From Hallella colorans (GTDB lineage: Bacteria > Bacteroidota > Bacteroidia > Bacteroidales > Bacteroidaceae): DNA of 64,000 bases. The number at the start of each line of letters is the position of its first letter. The first letter of the stretch is position 1. The notes under the pieces are model-generated. The model made no database searches. It worked only from the letters and a program-made list of their open reading frames with translations, and was not told the DNA's origin. Shown piece by piece: positions 45,277-55,140 of the stretch. A program made the position numbers and the translations under genes. The stretch covers positions 124,001 through 188,000 of the forward strand of contig NZ_QENY01000001.1 in the NCBI RefSeq assembly GCF_003096815.1, in the 5' to 3' direction.

Positions 45277-45783
45277 TTAAGAAATAAAGAACAATGCAAA
45301 CTCTACTTTTCTTCGCTTGACTAACCCTCTCAAAACCTTTCCCTTATATCGGCAGAACGAAACATACTCCCGATAGAAGTTCCTGTCTCCAGCCTCTATC
45401 TTTCGTAGCAGCCTACTCTTAGAATGTTTGCCATAACCGAGCAGTCGCCCCACGCCCACGTTATAGGCAAGTAGACTGAGTAACAGCGCATCCTTACCAT
45501 ACCCCTTAAAGTGTTCAAAGCATTTCCAAAGGTCGGCACGGAGCAGGGAATCCGCCTGTCGTTCCGTTATATCTGCTGTGAAACGTTCTCCTGGTTGCAG
45601 CTGATGCCCATATCCAACATACGGATAATTCTTCCAGCCGTGCATACCCTCAAAGTATTTCACTACGACAACTGCACGCTCAAAAGGTGGCAAGTCTGCC
45701 AACCGTACCCTGCGCTGGGCAAGGATCGGCTGGCAGAGCAAGCACATTATACAGAATAAAGCAAAGCGTTTAGCTGTTCGCAT
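45277..45783 (-). CDS. GH24-type lysozyme of the transfer operon
   Basis: 168 residues with a signal peptide (MRTAKRFALFCIMCLLCQPILAQ, cut after about 23). YFEGMHGWKNYPYVGYGHQL carries the catalytic Glu and the family's GYGH, and AYNVGVGRLLG is the typical C-terminal element. It opens the peptidoglycan for the mating channel. Last gene of the tra operon; overlaps traQ by 14 bases. Confidence 0.85.
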   Translation of the reverse strand: MRTAKRFALFCIMCLLCQPILAQRRVRLADLPPFERAVVVVKYFEGMHGWKNYPYVGYGHQLQPGERFTADITERQADSLLRADLWKCFEHFKGYGKDALLLSLLAYNVGVGRLLGYGKHSKSRLLRKIEAGDRNFYREYVSFCRYKGKVLRGLVKRRKVEFALFFIS

Positions 45784-46255
45784 CGTTCAAGGCTCTGGTT
45801 ACTACTGCGGTGGTCTTTCCCCTTTCCTCCGCCTTTTCGTTGTTGAAACTGAAAGTCAGTTGCTGCATCTTACCGAAACTGTCCTCCACGTACACGTCAA
45901 TTGTCTGGCGGTCGGTGGAGAGCGAGGTGTAGTATAAGCGGAACACATCTTTCGTTAGCGGATAGCGGTCGTTCGGCTTGAAGATTGTACCGTTATCATT
46001 TCTTAGTAAGCCTTTGCCGTCAGACTGGAAATAACGTATCGTATAGCGAGTGTCAGCAAACTCACCACCTCGTTTTAGCGTGCAGCGTATCTCAGCCGTC
46101 TGTCCCTTTATGATGTCCTTCTGAACCGGCATCGTCTCGACAGTGAACGGATAAGACAGCTGAACATCCAGCTCCCTATCACAAGCAGATAGGCAAAACA
46201 CGGCAAGGGCAAGTACGCCCATTACCCATATTGAACTTAATATCTTCTTTTTCAT
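45770..46255 (-). CDS. traQ: Conjugation protein TraQ (DUF3872)
   Basis: 161 residues. A lipoprotein-type signal with LSACDRELDVQLSYPF follows an N-terminal helix. The Ig-like body (PFTVETMPVQKDIIKGQTAEIRC, positions about 36-58) matches DUF3872/TraQ of Bacteroidales transposons. Anchored at the periplasmic face. Downstream of traO; no traP primase gene lies between. Confidence 0.88.
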   Translation of the reverse strand: MKKKILSSIWVMGVLALAVFCLSACDRELDVQLSYPFTVETMPVQKDIIKGQTAEIRCTLKRGGEFADTRYTIRYFQSDGKGLLRNDNGTIFKPNDRYPLTKDVFRLYYTSLSTDRQTIDVYVEDSFGKMQQLTFSFNNEKAEERGKTTAVVTRALNDANS

Positions 46256-46267
46256 GTTTCTTTTCTA

Positions 46268-46858
46268 TTAAATATTAAACCTAAGTCCTGCTGATAGCGC
46301 AGGACGGAAACGATGTACGTCAGAGCCGAAGAGCAACCGCCCTTGTGCCTTGACAAGAAACAGAAGCCTGTCCGTAAGGAATACTTCCAACGAGCCATGC
46401 ACGGCACCGCCATAGACGAAGCGTGAGCGGTCAAGCAGTGTTGCTCCATCGGGCAGCAGCTTCTTGTCCTCATTCAATTCCTCGTAACCGCCCAATGCGG
46501 ATATGCCAGCATAGAGGAACACGTTCTTGCCTCTGTCGGAGAGAACAGGGTACATATAGCCCACCTGTAAGAGTGCATCCTTGAGTTTTACGTTATAACT
46601 TCTGTACGGCATATTCTGCTGTTCATACTCTGCCATAACAAAAGTATAATTCTCACGACCCAGATAGCGGGTGAGTGATGCTCCCATACCGAAATTGTCA
46701 GCAGCAAGGAACTTTTCACCCTTGATAAGTGGAACATTCCCCACGACCTCTACGCCCCTTTGCTTGGGTATCAGTTGCTGTGCCTGCGATGACAGACTGA
46801 AAGTCATGGCCACCGCAACGCATACTGTTAGAATGATATTGTTCTTCTTCATTACCAT
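46268..46858 (-). CDS. traO: Conjugation protein TraO
   Basis: 196 residues with a signal peptide ending near SSQAQQ. The mature part is a beta-rich outer-membrane-type domain with the C-terminal phenylalanine-containing strand LSAGLRFNI, as in TraO. Predicted outer-membrane part of the channel. Its start overlaps the end of traN by seven bases. Confidence 0.88.
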   Translation of the reverse strand: MVMKKNNIILTVCVAVAMTFSLSSQAQQLIPKQRGVEVVGNVPLIKGEKFLAADNFGMGASLTRYLGRENYTFVMAEYEQQNMPYRSYNVKLKDALLQVGYMYPVLSDRGKNVFLYAGISALGGYEELNEDKKLLPDGATLLDRSRFVYGGAVHGSLEVFLTDRLLFLVKAQGRLLFGSDVHRFRPALSAGLRFNI

Positions 46859-47802
46859 TTCAGTTTGAGGTTATCAATATTCTTTGCCAGCTGCAGGTCT
46901 TCTGCCGTTACATAAAAGGTCAGCGTACGACCGCCATTTCTCTCATAGAGCGTCACTTCAAGCTGCTTGTCTTCTGCAAGAGAAAACTGCTCGAGCGCAA
47001 ACACAGCGTGTTCACTACCCATGCCACGCACCTGCATCACCTGGTGATAGGCACGAAGTGGCTGTAATACTTGTTCTTGTATGGCGGTGCGCTTTGCTAC
47101 CTTCTTATCCACCACCTTGAATGTGATAAAATCCACTGAGTACGGCATATTCGTTCTGTTTTCCATACGAGTGTGGAAATACAGCAAGCCATTATGGGCA
47201 TACAAGCCACGAAGTAGGAACTTCATGCCGAACTGCTGCGTACCGATATGCTTAATGCAGCGTCTGTCGTTCTGATAGATAGTCTGCATCATCAGCTTTA
47301 CTAATACGGGCGACTCGTTGCCAAGTTCCTTAAAGTAAATATCAGAGCGATTGCTTGGCAGCCTGCCTTCTGTCGTGGAAAGAAAGTCTTTCATCTCAAT
47401 GCTGAGTTTCTCCGGTTCATCGGCATACTTGACGTTGAAAGCATAGAAAGAGCCGTCCTCACAGATGACACTCATATTGGTTTCCGTCTCAAAGTCCTTC
47501 ACGGCAGCCTTTACACGTAATACGTTCTCTGCGTCCTCCGCCTTTCCTGCAATGATGTTCTGCGAACCTAAGTCTACATAGCGAATGGCAGAAGGGAAGA
47601 TAAGATGCACGGTCTTGTCAAAGGTAACGTCCAGACCATACGGCAGTACGACACGCCCCGTTGGAATGGCACGGCTCATACCTTGAAAAAGCTCTCCCGA
47701 AGTAAGCAGACGGCTTGGTGTCAGACCATCATTGTTTTCCTGTGCTGTGGCTGTTGCTCCCACCATGGCAAGCATAGCCATTGATAAAATAAATTTCTTC
47801 AT
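46852..47802 (-). CDS. traN: Conjugation protein TraN (DUF4138)
   Basis: 316 residues with signal peptide (MKKFILSMAMLAMVGATATAQ). DUF4138 body with VTFDKTVHLIFPSAIRYVDLG near residue 58-78, typical of TraN. A VirB9-like periplasmic core-complex role has been proposed. Ends in the middle of the traO start. Confidence 0.9.
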   Translation of the reverse strand: MKKFILSMAMLAMVGATATAQENNDGLTPSRLLTSGELFQGMSRAIPTGRVVLPYGLDVTFDKTVHLIFPSAIRYVDLGSQNIIAGKAEDAENVLRVKAAVKDFETETNMSVICEDGSFYAFNVKYADEPEKLSIEMKDFLSTTEGRLPSNRSDIYFKELGNESPVLVKLMMQTIYQNDRRCIKHIGTQQFGMKFLLRGLYAHNGLLYFHTRMENRTNMPYSVDFITFKVVDKKVAKRTAIQEQVLQPLRAYHQVMQVRGMGSEHAVFALEQFSLAEDKQLEVTLYERNGGRTLTFYVTAEDLQLAKNIDNLKLKW

Positions 47803-47850
47803 TGTTGCTATTGATTTGATGTTATTTTTTACTTGTCATTTTCGATTGTT

Positions 47851-49116
47851 TTATTTGGACTGAACCAAGAAAAGGCGGTAGCCACCTTTGAGCGTTACCT
47901 TGACGGTGCGCAGTTTCTTCTGAAGCAGCTGACTTGCACCCTGCATCACCCCACGGGCAGCCTCGGAGATAATCTGGTCTTTGGCAGAGGAAGCGAAGGT
48001 AAAGGATGTGCCCATTGAACCGCCGATGTTCGCCCCAACTTCCTTAAGCGCATTGATATCCTCCGAGCCTGGTATATACACGCCCTCTTGTCCGTCCATG
48101 TCGTATGCCGAGAGTTTGACGGCTATGATATGCCCACCAACCTCAATACTCTTAATGAGCAGGTGCATACGGTTGCCCTCAATCTTGGCAATGGCTATGA
48201 GTCGGCTCTGTCGTGGAATACGCAAGCCCTGCACTTTGGCACTTTCAAGCAGACGAAGCACGACATTGTCGCCCTCCTTGAGCGTGGTCGTTCTGTCCAC
48301 CACCACTTTGAGCGTGTTGCGCATCGTGGGTGCAGCCGTACTTGTTAGCGAGTGGAAGCCCAAGTTGCGTGCTCTTGTTCCATATTCCTTGATAAAATCC
48401 GCATCGCTCATCGGCTGACCGAGCGAAGACACCACCTGTTTGCGTTCCGCCAAGACCTCCATAACTGGAGCGTTTGCTTGCATCTGCCCCTTTTCTGTTC
48501 CAATATCGGTGATTGTGGATGTGTTTCCCTTATCATTCGCAAAAGCATTCTCCAATGACGGTGGCACAGATGATGTCTTGGGCAGATACTTTGCTGCCAT
48601 CTGATAGCTCTTTTCCATCAGGGCAAGCTGCCTTTTCTCCTCATCGTCCTGCTTGCTGTCTTTGGAAGAGAGTTCCTTTTTAAGGTTATCGATTTCCGAG
48701 CGCAAGGCTTCACGCTCCTGCTCGTGTGGATCGGGGGCGTAAAAAGAGTTCAACAGCCGATTATTCTCCTCATAGCGGTGCATCGAGTTTTCTATCTTTT
48801 CCGTCGATGCAGCCACCTCCGCACGCTGCGCCTCTGATGGAGCAGTGCTCTGTGCGAAGTAGTCCGATAGCCTGCCCATCTCCTCACGGGTCTGTTCTTC
48901 CTCGTGTGTTTTGTCGCCTAATTCATAGGCTTTGAGCTTGTTTTCGGTGAGTTTTTCAGTCGTTGCCTGCGGGATACTGTCATTGAGCCCCTGCTCCGCT
49001 GCGGTCTTATCCTTGCCCGAAGGTGCGAAGATAAACCACATTGAAAGGGCAAACAGCAGTCCCAAACCTCCGAAGACCAAGCCTTTTTTCATTTGTTCTT
49101 TCTGTTTATTATCCAT
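47851..49116 (-). CDS. traM: Conjugation protein TraM
   Basis: 421 residues. A single N-terminal membrane helix (GLVFGGLGLLFALSMWFIF) followed by a long charged coiled region (about 85-160) and a C-terminal VirB10-like beta domain (SRLIAIAKIEGNRMHLLI, AYDMDGQEGVYIPGSEDI). Spans the periplasm in the mating channel. Ends 48 bases before traN. Confidence 0.92.
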   Translation of the reverse strand: MDNKQKEQMKKGLVFGGLGLLFALSMWFIFAPSGKDKTAAEQGLNDSIPQATTEKLTENKLKAYELGDKTHEEEQTREEMGRLSDYFAQSTAPSEAQRAEVAASTEKIENSMHRYEENNRLLNSFYAPDPHEQEREALRSEIDNLKKELSSKDSKQDDEEKRQLALMEKSYQMAAKYLPKTSSVPPSLENAFANDKGNTSTITDIGTEKGQMQANAPVMEVLAERKQVVSSLGQPMSDADFIKEYGTRARNLGFHSLTSTAAPTMRNTLKVVVDRTTTLKEGDNVVLRLLESAKVQGLRIPRQSRLIAIAKIEGNRMHLLIKSIEVGGHIIAVKLSAYDMDGQEGVYIPGSEDINALKEVGANIGGSMGTSFTFASSAKDQIISEAARGVMQGASQLLQKKLRTVKVTLKGGYRLFLVQSK

Positions 49117-49411
49117 TTTCTTTGATTGTTTGATGATGTTGTAGGTAAAAATTGCCGTGTAACTCTTGTAAAGTGCTGTCTGTCCGTATCGGACTGTCCG
49201 TCAACTTTCCCGTGGGAATGGGTAGTTTTTCCTTCTTTGGAGGAAGGAAAAACTGCGCTATCATCCAAAGGGAACAGATGAGATAGATAAAACTCAGCCC
49301 ATAGACGATAGCCTTGCGCTGCCTTATCGTGAGCCTTTCACATCGATGGCGGAGCCATAGGTGAAAACGCAGATATTGACGGGAGAGTAAAAAGTATCTT
49401 TTACTTGCCAT
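49109..49411 (-). CDS. traL: Conjugation protein TraL (DUF3989)
   Basis: 100 residues with one central helix (about 35-53) after a basic N-terminus (RFHLWLRHRCERLTIRQRKA). Matches DUF3989/TraL. Small inner-membrane component. Its 3' end overlaps traM by eight bases. Confidence 0.85.
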   Translation of the reverse strand: MASKRYFLLSRQYLRFHLWLRHRCERLTIRQRKAIVYGLSFIYLICSLWMIAQFFLPPKKEKLPIPTGKLTDSPIRTDSTLQELHGNFYLQHHQTIKENG

Positions 49412-49415
49412 AGCC

Positions 49416-50039
49416 TTATCGTTTATAGGTCTGTATATCCCTATTCTCCTTGACGAGGAAGTTCTCCATCAGGAAGCCCTGCGGGTTGTTGTCCGAACGG
49501 ACTGAGTTCTGCAGCGTGCAGGTCGTAACAAGACTGCGCTCTGTAACGTTACTCTGACGGACGATAAACTCTCGTGCATAGGTCGTTACCGCATAAGGGT
49601 AAGTATTAAAGTTACAGTGGATAGAGTCCACCTCTATGCGCTGATTGACATTACCCGATATGGCACGGTTATAATAGCCCTTCTCTGCCAAGTCCTTGTA
49701 ATAGTTGAAAGCTGACTTGTCGCAAAGCAGAAAAGCACGCTCCATGTTCTTTTCGATGGCGTCCTTGTCGGGCGCAATGGTGAAAAAGAGCTCATGGAAA
49801 CGACGCACGTGTTCTCTTGCCTCTACGGGACGGTTTCTACTTGCATCCTGACTGAGAGCCAGCATGAGCGACTTTCCCTGGTCAAGCACATAGATTTTCT
49901 CCCTCTGCTCCTTGGCGAAGCTGTACGAGGCATAGACAGCATAACCGCTTACTACCACACATACGATGGCAAAGACAAAGGCATAGAGCCGTATCTGTCT
50001 GAATGAGGTCTCGATATTATTAAGTGATTTGAATTCCAT
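49416..50039 (-). CDS. traK: Conjugation protein TraK
   Basis: 207 residues. Starts MEFKSLNNIETSFRQIRLYA, with one N-terminal helix (about 20-38) and a periplasmic NTF2-like domain as in VirB8-type TraK. SFRQIRLYAFVFA is diagnostic of this family. Starts 48 bases after traJ. Confidence 0.93.
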   Translation of the reverse strand: MEFKSLNNIETSFRQIRLYAFVFAIVCVVVSGYAVYASYSFAKEQREKIYVLDQGKSLMLALSQDASRNRPVEAREHVRRFHELFFTIAPDKDAIEKNMERAFLLCDKSAFNYYKDLAEKGYYNRAISGNVNQRIEVDSIHCNFNTYPYAVTTYAREFIVRQSNVTERSLVTTCTLQNSVRSDNNPQGFLMENFLVKENRDIQTYKR

Positions 50040-50087
50040 TTTTTCTCTTTTATACCTGTTGATTAATTAAGCATCGTTGCTCCATTT

Positions 50088-51125
50088 CTATTTTCCTTTG
50101 AGCAGTGCTCCCTTGATACGTCCACCGACATTTCCCACAGCGGCACCTGCGCCTGCCATGGCAGCCTTGCCACCAGTGTATGCACCTTGTGCGCCACGCT
50201 GTGCTGTCTGGTTGACATTGCGACCGTAGGAGCCGATACCGCCTCCAGCTTCAATAATCCAACCTGCCACAGTAGGTACACAGAAGTAGCCTACAATACC
50301 GATAAGGAAGAAGACGATGTAATACCACGTTCCCGAATCAGGCAGATAGTTCGGATCGCTGAGCGCATCTATGTCTTTCTGCATCATCAGCACCTGTATC
50401 TTGGTAAGCAGTGCCGTAAGAATAGAGCTGACAGGCAGCCACAGATAGACCGATATATAGCGTGAGAACCAAGCCGTAAGTGATCCTGCAAGACCATCCC
50501 ATACGGCTATGCCGAACACGATAGGTCCGAGTATCGAAAGGACAATCAGAATAAAGGTGCGAAGCGTGTCGATGATGAGTCCCGAAGCATGAAACAGCAA
50601 TTCCAAAAAGTCGTGAACAAGTTTCATGAACCATTGCTTGGTCTGATAGGCGGCACGCTCGGCATACATCCCCGCAATCGTCACGGCATCTTCTGGACCG
50701 ATAATGCCCATTTCCTCTATCTTCTGGTCGAACTTTTCGTTGGAAACCAAATAAGCCGTCTCGGGATTCCTGAGGTAGGCTTCCTCCTGCAGCTTATCCC
50801 TTTTTGCGGTCAGTTCCGCCAAGTTGCCTTCCTGCTGATGTACCATCATCTCCGTTCCCTGCACTACGGGCGAGAGAACGGCATTCATCGTACCCAGTAC
50901 GACTGTCGGGAAGAACATGATGCAGAAGCCCAAGACAAAGGGGCGTAGCAAAGGAAACACATCGATTGCCTCGGCACGAGCAATGGAAGCCCATACCCGA
51001 AGGGCAATATAAAAAAGCGCACCCAAGCCCGCTATCCCCTTAGCAATGCCCGTCATCTGGGCACAGAGTGGCATCATCTCGTCATAGGTGGAGCGTAGCA
51101 GCTCATGTAAACTGGCAAAATCCAT
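50088..51125 (-). CDS. traJ: Conjugation protein TraJ
   Basis: About 345 residues, polytopic, VirB6-like, with six or so helices between residues 30 and 290. FASLHELLRSTYDEMMPLC at the N-terminus and a Gly/Ala-rich C-terminal tail (GAQGAYTGGKAAMAGAGAAV) match TraJ. ATG at 51125 is used instead of a TTG two codons upstream. Confidence 0.92.
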   Translation of the reverse strand: MDFASLHELLRSTYDEMMPLCAQMTGIAKGIAGLGALFYIALRVWASIARAEAIDVFPLLRPFVLGFCIMFFPTVVLGTMNAVLSPVVQGTEMMVHQQEGNLAELTAKRDKLQEEAYLRNPETAYLVSNEKFDQKIEEMGIIGPEDAVTIAGMYAERAAYQTKQWFMKLVHDFLELLFHASGLIIDTLRTFILIVLSILGPIVFGIAVWDGLAGSLTAWFSRYISVYLWLPVSSILTALLTKIQVLMMQKDIDALSDPNYLPDSGTWYYIVFFLIGIVGYFCVPTVAGWIIEAGGGIGSYGRNVNQTAQRGAQGAYTGGKAAMAGAGAAVGNVGGRIKGALLKGK

Positions 51126-51178
51126 AAGCAAAAGTTTTTTTATGAAAGTTCGTTCAAGTTCTTTCTTTGTCTGTGGAT

Positions 51179-51808
51179 TTACCAGTACCTGCTTGCCGTG
51201 TTGCCGTAGAGTGCCTTGACAGAGGCAAGGTCGTTCTTCTCACGGGCACGGACATAACTCACGGAGATATTCTTCCTTGTATAGTACGACACCAAGGAGC
51301 GGTACTCGCGTAGTGTGGTATAGATACGGTCTATCTGCTGCATACGCTCGTGGTCGTTCATCGAGAAGACATTACTCTTGACGATGGACTTGAGTTCTTT
51401 CAGGCTCTCACCACTTTGCTCGAGAAGCTTGGTGTAGCCCGAAGCCATCGCAGCGAGTTCTGTCGGGCGGAAGTTCTTGTCAGAGAGCATCTTCTTGTAG
51501 GAAGTGACATAGACCTCAGAGATGTCGCCTACCATGAGAATACACTCCTTGACCTTATAGGCATCGCCTATGAGGTTATTCACCTTCTTTAGGGCATCGT
51601 AATACTTCTTGGTGTCGTTGTAGAGTTTTTCCACCTCCTTGAATCCGTCCAAGGTATTTTTTACTGTCTTCGAGGCGGTGGCTATCTCCTTGACCGTATT
51701 GGCAATGTTGCCGGCAAAGTTACCCGGGTCATAGACCGTCCACTGTGCGTGTGCTTTGGAAACTGAAAGGCTCAATCCTAAGAGAGCCATAAATAAAAAC
51801 TTTTTCAT
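51179..51808 (-). CDS. traI: Conjugation protein TraI (DUF4141)
   Basis: 209 residues with signal peptide (LFMALLGLSLSVSKAHAQ) then WTVYDPGNFAGNIANT, the DUF4141 signature. Helical periplasmic protein, VirB5-like in position. No traH gene lies between it and traG. Confidence 0.92.
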   Translation of the reverse strand: MKKFLFMALLGLSLSVSKAHAQWTVYDPGNFAGNIANTVKEIATASKTVKNTLDGFKEVEKLYNDTKKYYDALKKVNNLIGDAYKVKECILMVGDISEVYVTSYKKMLSDKNFRPTELAAMASGYTKLLEQSGESLKELKSIVKSNVFSMNDHERMQQIDRIYTTLREYRSLVSYYTRKNISVSYVRAREKNDLASVKALYGNTASRYW

Positions 51809-51835
51809 TGTTACTGCTATTTTGATTGTTCGTAC

Positions 51836-54349
51836 TTATTTCTTCTTATTATTTCTTTTCTCATTGGCAAGCTGTCGGATAGCGGTCTCTATATCGCCAC
51901 CGAGTTGTTCCGCACGCTGCATGACCTCTACCTTTTCTGTTTCCTCCGTGGTGTAGGTCAGGTATTCCTCCATGCTCACCTCCGTAGCATAGACAGCACT
52001 CTGCATACCGCCCAGACCTATCCACACCTCCTTGTAGAGTCGGTTCGGGTCATTGTTTTGATTGATGGAGAGTATCTGGCTCTTTTCCTTTTCCGAAAGA
52101 CCGAGCATCGCCTGTATGCCATCGAACTTGGTCATGTACTTGCGCTGGTCAAGCAGTATCTTGCAGTCGGAGTTGTTGATGATGCTCTCCTTGACAATGG
52201 GCGACTGAATAATGTCATCCACCTCCTGCGTTACCACAATGGCTTCTCCGAAATACTTTCTTACCGTCTTGTAGAGATACTTGATGTAGTCTGCCATGTT
52301 TGCCGAAGCAATCGCCTTCCACGCTTCCTCAATAAGTATCATCTTGCGGATACCCTTTAATCGGCGCATCTTATTGATGAAGGCTTCCATGATGATAATC
52401 GTTACCACAGGGAAAAGGTCTTTATTATCCTTCACTTGATCGATTTCAAAGACGATGAAGCGTTTGGAGAGCAGGTCAATATTCTTGTCCGAGTTCAAAA
52501 GGAAGTCGTAACGACCGCCACGATAGTATTGCTTCAATGTAGTTAAGAGGTTGTTAATGTTGAAGTCCGAGAGCGTTACCTTGATGTCACGCTTTTCCAT
52601 ATCCTTGCGGTACACGTCCCGCAGATACTCATAGAAGGTATTGAAGCAGGGAACGATGGTATGATCCGTCCTGATAAGTTCGATATAGGCATTGACGGCA
52701 GAACCGAGTTCGCCTGCTTCGGTCTTGGTGATATGTTCATCAGCACTTTTCCAGAGCGTGAGCAGCAGCGTACAGATACTCTCCCTTTTCTCTACATCGA
52801 AGAAGTAATCATCTGTATAAAAAGGGTTGAAGGATATCGGATTTTCATTGGTATAGGTAAAATACACACCGTCCTCACCCTTGGTCTTGCGGTGGATAAG
52901 TTCACACAAGCCTTGATATGAGTTACCCGTATCGACCAAGAGGACATGCGCTCCTTGCTCGTAATACTGGCGTACCATGTGGTTGGTAAAGAAAGACTTG
53001 CCACTACCCGAAGGACCCAAGATGAACTTGTTACGGTTGGTAATGACTCCTTTTTTCATCGGCAAATCCGATATATCCAGATGAATAGGTTTTCCAGAAA
53101 GGCGGTCAGCCATCTTGATGCCGAAGGGAGAGAGCGAGTCCTTATAGTTCGTCTCTGCCGTGAAGAAACAGAGGGCAGGCTCTATAAATGTATAGAATGA
53201 CTCTTCTGCGGGAAAGTCAGCTGCATTGCCGGGAATACCCGCCCAGTAGAGCGTTGCCGCATCAATGGTGTTGTGGCGAGGGTGGCATTCCATAAGAGCA
53301 AGTGCAGAACCCACGTCATTCTTAATCTGGCGAAGTTCTTCCTTATCGCTACTCCATGCCAATACATTGAAGTGGGCACGGATAGAGGTCAGACCCTGTG
53401 AATGGGCAATATTGAGATACTCCTGTATCCACTCCTCGTTGATTTGGTTGCTACGGCTGTAGCGTGCCAGCGAGTGCATATTCCTTGCCTGCTTCTCGAA
53501 ACGTTCCAAGTTAGCATCGCTGTCCTCGATGAAGATATACTGGTTATAGATGTGGTTGCACGGCAGCATCAAGCCCACGGGAGCGGCAAAGGACAACCTG
53601 CAATCCGAGCGGTCGGTGGATAACCGCTCATATCGGCTGTCCGTGCTGACCGCTGTCGGCAGGTCATCCGTGTCGGAGAGTGTGTGTAGACAAAGCATAT
53701 TGTCGCCCACACGCACAAGGTCTGCGCCCAGACGGATGTCCTCCAAAGACGAATGCCCCTCTTCAGATAAAGAGAAATACCTGTCGAGCAGTCCTCCTTT
53801 TTCATTTGTGCCAACCAGCTCTTCTTCAGTCATGCGGACAATCCTTATCTGCTCGGTATCATTGATGATACGCTCGAACTGGTCTACGGCTTCCATGAAC
53901 TTCATCACCTCGTCCTTGTTGGTGATTTCCTTAGGCAGCAGGTGTCCACGACAGAGTGAAGAGAAGTTACTCTGCTGAGCCATACGCTGCTTGTTGGTCT
54001 TGGTAAGGAAGAGATAGACAGAGTGGTATAGATACGGGCGCTCGTTAAAGTGCCGTTCAGAGGAACGGGCAAGGAAGCTCAGTCCGCCATCGGAGAGCTT
54101 TCCTTGATAGTCCTCCTTAATAAACCAGTCCTGCTTGTGTACGATACTGTAATTGGGTAGTACCTTGATTGCCTTATGCCAGGCAGAGTGCATTGCTTCG
54201 TATTCTGTAGAAGTGACGGTAAAGAGTTCGGGCAGTTCCATACGGAATGCGACCGTAATATCTGCGTCCTTGCTCACCATGCAGCCCTGCTCGATGGAGA
54301 GCAGTGGAAACTTCGACTCCAAGGTACTTATCTTACTGTTGTTTCTCAT
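51836..54349 (-). CDS. traG: Conjugation ATPase TraG (VirB4-like)
   Basis: 837 residues. A VirB4-family ATPase powering channel assembly. Walker A GPSGSGKSF and Walker B MILIEEAW are present, with TQEVDDI of the sensor region. N-terminal starts near LESKFPLLSIEQGCMV. Overlaps traF by four bases. Confidence 0.95.
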   Translation of the reverse strand: MRNNSKISTLESKFPLLSIEQGCMVSKDADITVAFRMELPELFTVTSTEYEAMHSAWHKAIKVLPNYSIVHKQDWFIKEDYQGKLSDGGLSFLARSSERHFNERPYLYHSVYLFLTKTNKQRMAQQSNFSSLCRGHLLPKEITNKDEVMKFMEAVDQFERIINDTEQIRIVRMTEEELVGTNEKGGLLDRYFSLSEEGHSSLEDIRLGADLVRVGDNMLCLHTLSDTDDLPTAVSTDSRYERLSTDRSDCRLSFAAPVGLMLPCNHIYNQYIFIEDSDANLERFEKQARNMHSLARYSRSNQINEEWIQEYLNIAHSQGLTSIRAHFNVLAWSSDKEELRQIKNDVGSALALMECHPRHNTIDAATLYWAGIPGNAADFPAEESFYTFIEPALCFFTAETNYKDSLSPFGIKMADRLSGKPIHLDISDLPMKKGVITNRNKFILGPSGSGKSFFTNHMVRQYYEQGAHVLLVDTGNSYQGLCELIHRKTKGEDGVYFTYTNENPISFNPFYTDDYFFDVEKRESICTLLLTLWKSADEHITKTEAGELGSAVNAYIELIRTDHTIVPCFNTFYEYLRDVYRKDMEKRDIKVTLSDFNINNLLTTLKQYYRGGRYDFLLNSDKNIDLLSKRFIVFEIDQVKDNKDLFPVVTIIIMEAFINKMRRLKGIRKMILIEEAWKAIASANMADYIKYLYKTVRKYFGEAIVVTQEVDDIIQSPIVKESIINNSDCKILLDQRKYMTKFDGIQAMLGLSEKEKSQILSINQNNDPNRLYKEVWIGLGGMQSAVYATEVSMEEYLTYTTEETEKVEVMQRAEQLGGDIETAIRQLANEKRNNKKK

Positions 54350-54681
54350 TGCTTCTTTCTTTTGGGTTGAAGGTTACAGATAAGGTGATAGACCGTCCGG
54401 CGGTTCAAAAGGTAGCGTGGGTGCATTCTCACGGCTCCCTTTTTCATGAGTCCGTATTGCCCATACTTTCGGTTCATGGCAAACGTTTGCCACACCACGA
54501 GGGTGGCACCCACTACGCCTATGACCAGACAGGCTATTTGGCTCACTCCGCAGAGATAGAGAATGACCACGAGGATGAAGACAGCCAGCAATCCTCCTGC
54601 AAAGAGGAATAGGTACTGCGCCTTCAAGCCCTTGAACTCCACCGTCCGACCTACACCTTTGATGATTTCCCACTCAGCCAT
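54346..54681 (-). CDS. traF: Conjugation protein TraF (DUF4133)
   Basis: 111 residues: MAEWEIIKGVGRTVEFKGLK, two close hydrophobic helices (about 24-43 and 46-66), then a basic tail. DUF4133/TraF, VirB3-like. ATG at 54681 fits the family start better than a longer frame through the intergenic spacer. Confidence 0.92.
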   Translation of the reverse strand: MAEWEIIKGVGRTVEFKGLKAQYLFLFAGGLLAVFILVVILYLCGVSQIACLVIGVVGATLVVWQTFAMNRKYGQYGLMKKGAVRMHPRYLLNRRTVYHLICNLQPKRKKQ

Positions 54682-54683
54682 TG

Positions 54684-54986
54684 TTACAAGAAGAAAGAAC
54701 GTAGGATGGTGGCAGCCACGATGAGGAAGATACACGCACCGAACCAAGAGGCTGCGGTCTTGCTCGTATCGGGGTCGCCACTAGAGAACTTGTTATAGAC
54801 TTTTATTCCTCCGATCAAGCCCACCACGGCGCCGATGGCATAAATCAATTTGGTACCGGGGTCAAAATAACTGGTTACCATCTTTGTGGCTTCGTTGATG
54901 CCCGCCATTCCATTGCCCTGCGCATAAGCTCCTACGGTGGCGGCAGCCATCAGGAGCAGCATTGTGATTTTCTTTTTGTTGTTCAT
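54684..54986 (-). CDS. traE: Conjugation protein TraE (DUF4134)
   Basis: 100 residues with a signal peptide (ending AYAQ) and two membrane helices, DUF4134/TraE, VirB2-like prepilin candidate. Contains MAGINEATKMVTSYFDPGTK. Stands two bases upstream of traF. Confidence 0.93.
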   Translation of the reverse strand: MNNKKKITMLLLMAAATVGAYAQGNGMAGINEATKMVTSYFDPGTKLIYAIGAVVGLIGGIKVYNKFSSGDPDTSKTAASWFGACIFLIVAATILRSFFL

Positions 54987-55043
54987 TGCTGTTTTTATTT
55001 TAAGTTGTTAAACAAATTATTTTCATTTTGGTGAAAGTGACAA

Positions 55044-55105
55044 GGGGTAGCTCGGTTTTATCGTATGACAGATATTGGCAGATTGTTTTACTTTTGAGCC
55101 ACCCC
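55044..55105 (-). promoter_or_regulatory. Hairpin upstream of traE
   Basis: GGGGT-A-GCTC (55044-55053) pairs with GAGC-C-ACCCC (55096-55105), nine base pairs around one mismatch. It lies between traD and traE. No T-run, so a transcript processing or attenuating role is only a guess. Confidence 0.4.
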
Positions 55106-55140
55106 CGCATCACTTTACAATATGAATAAAAACATTAGTC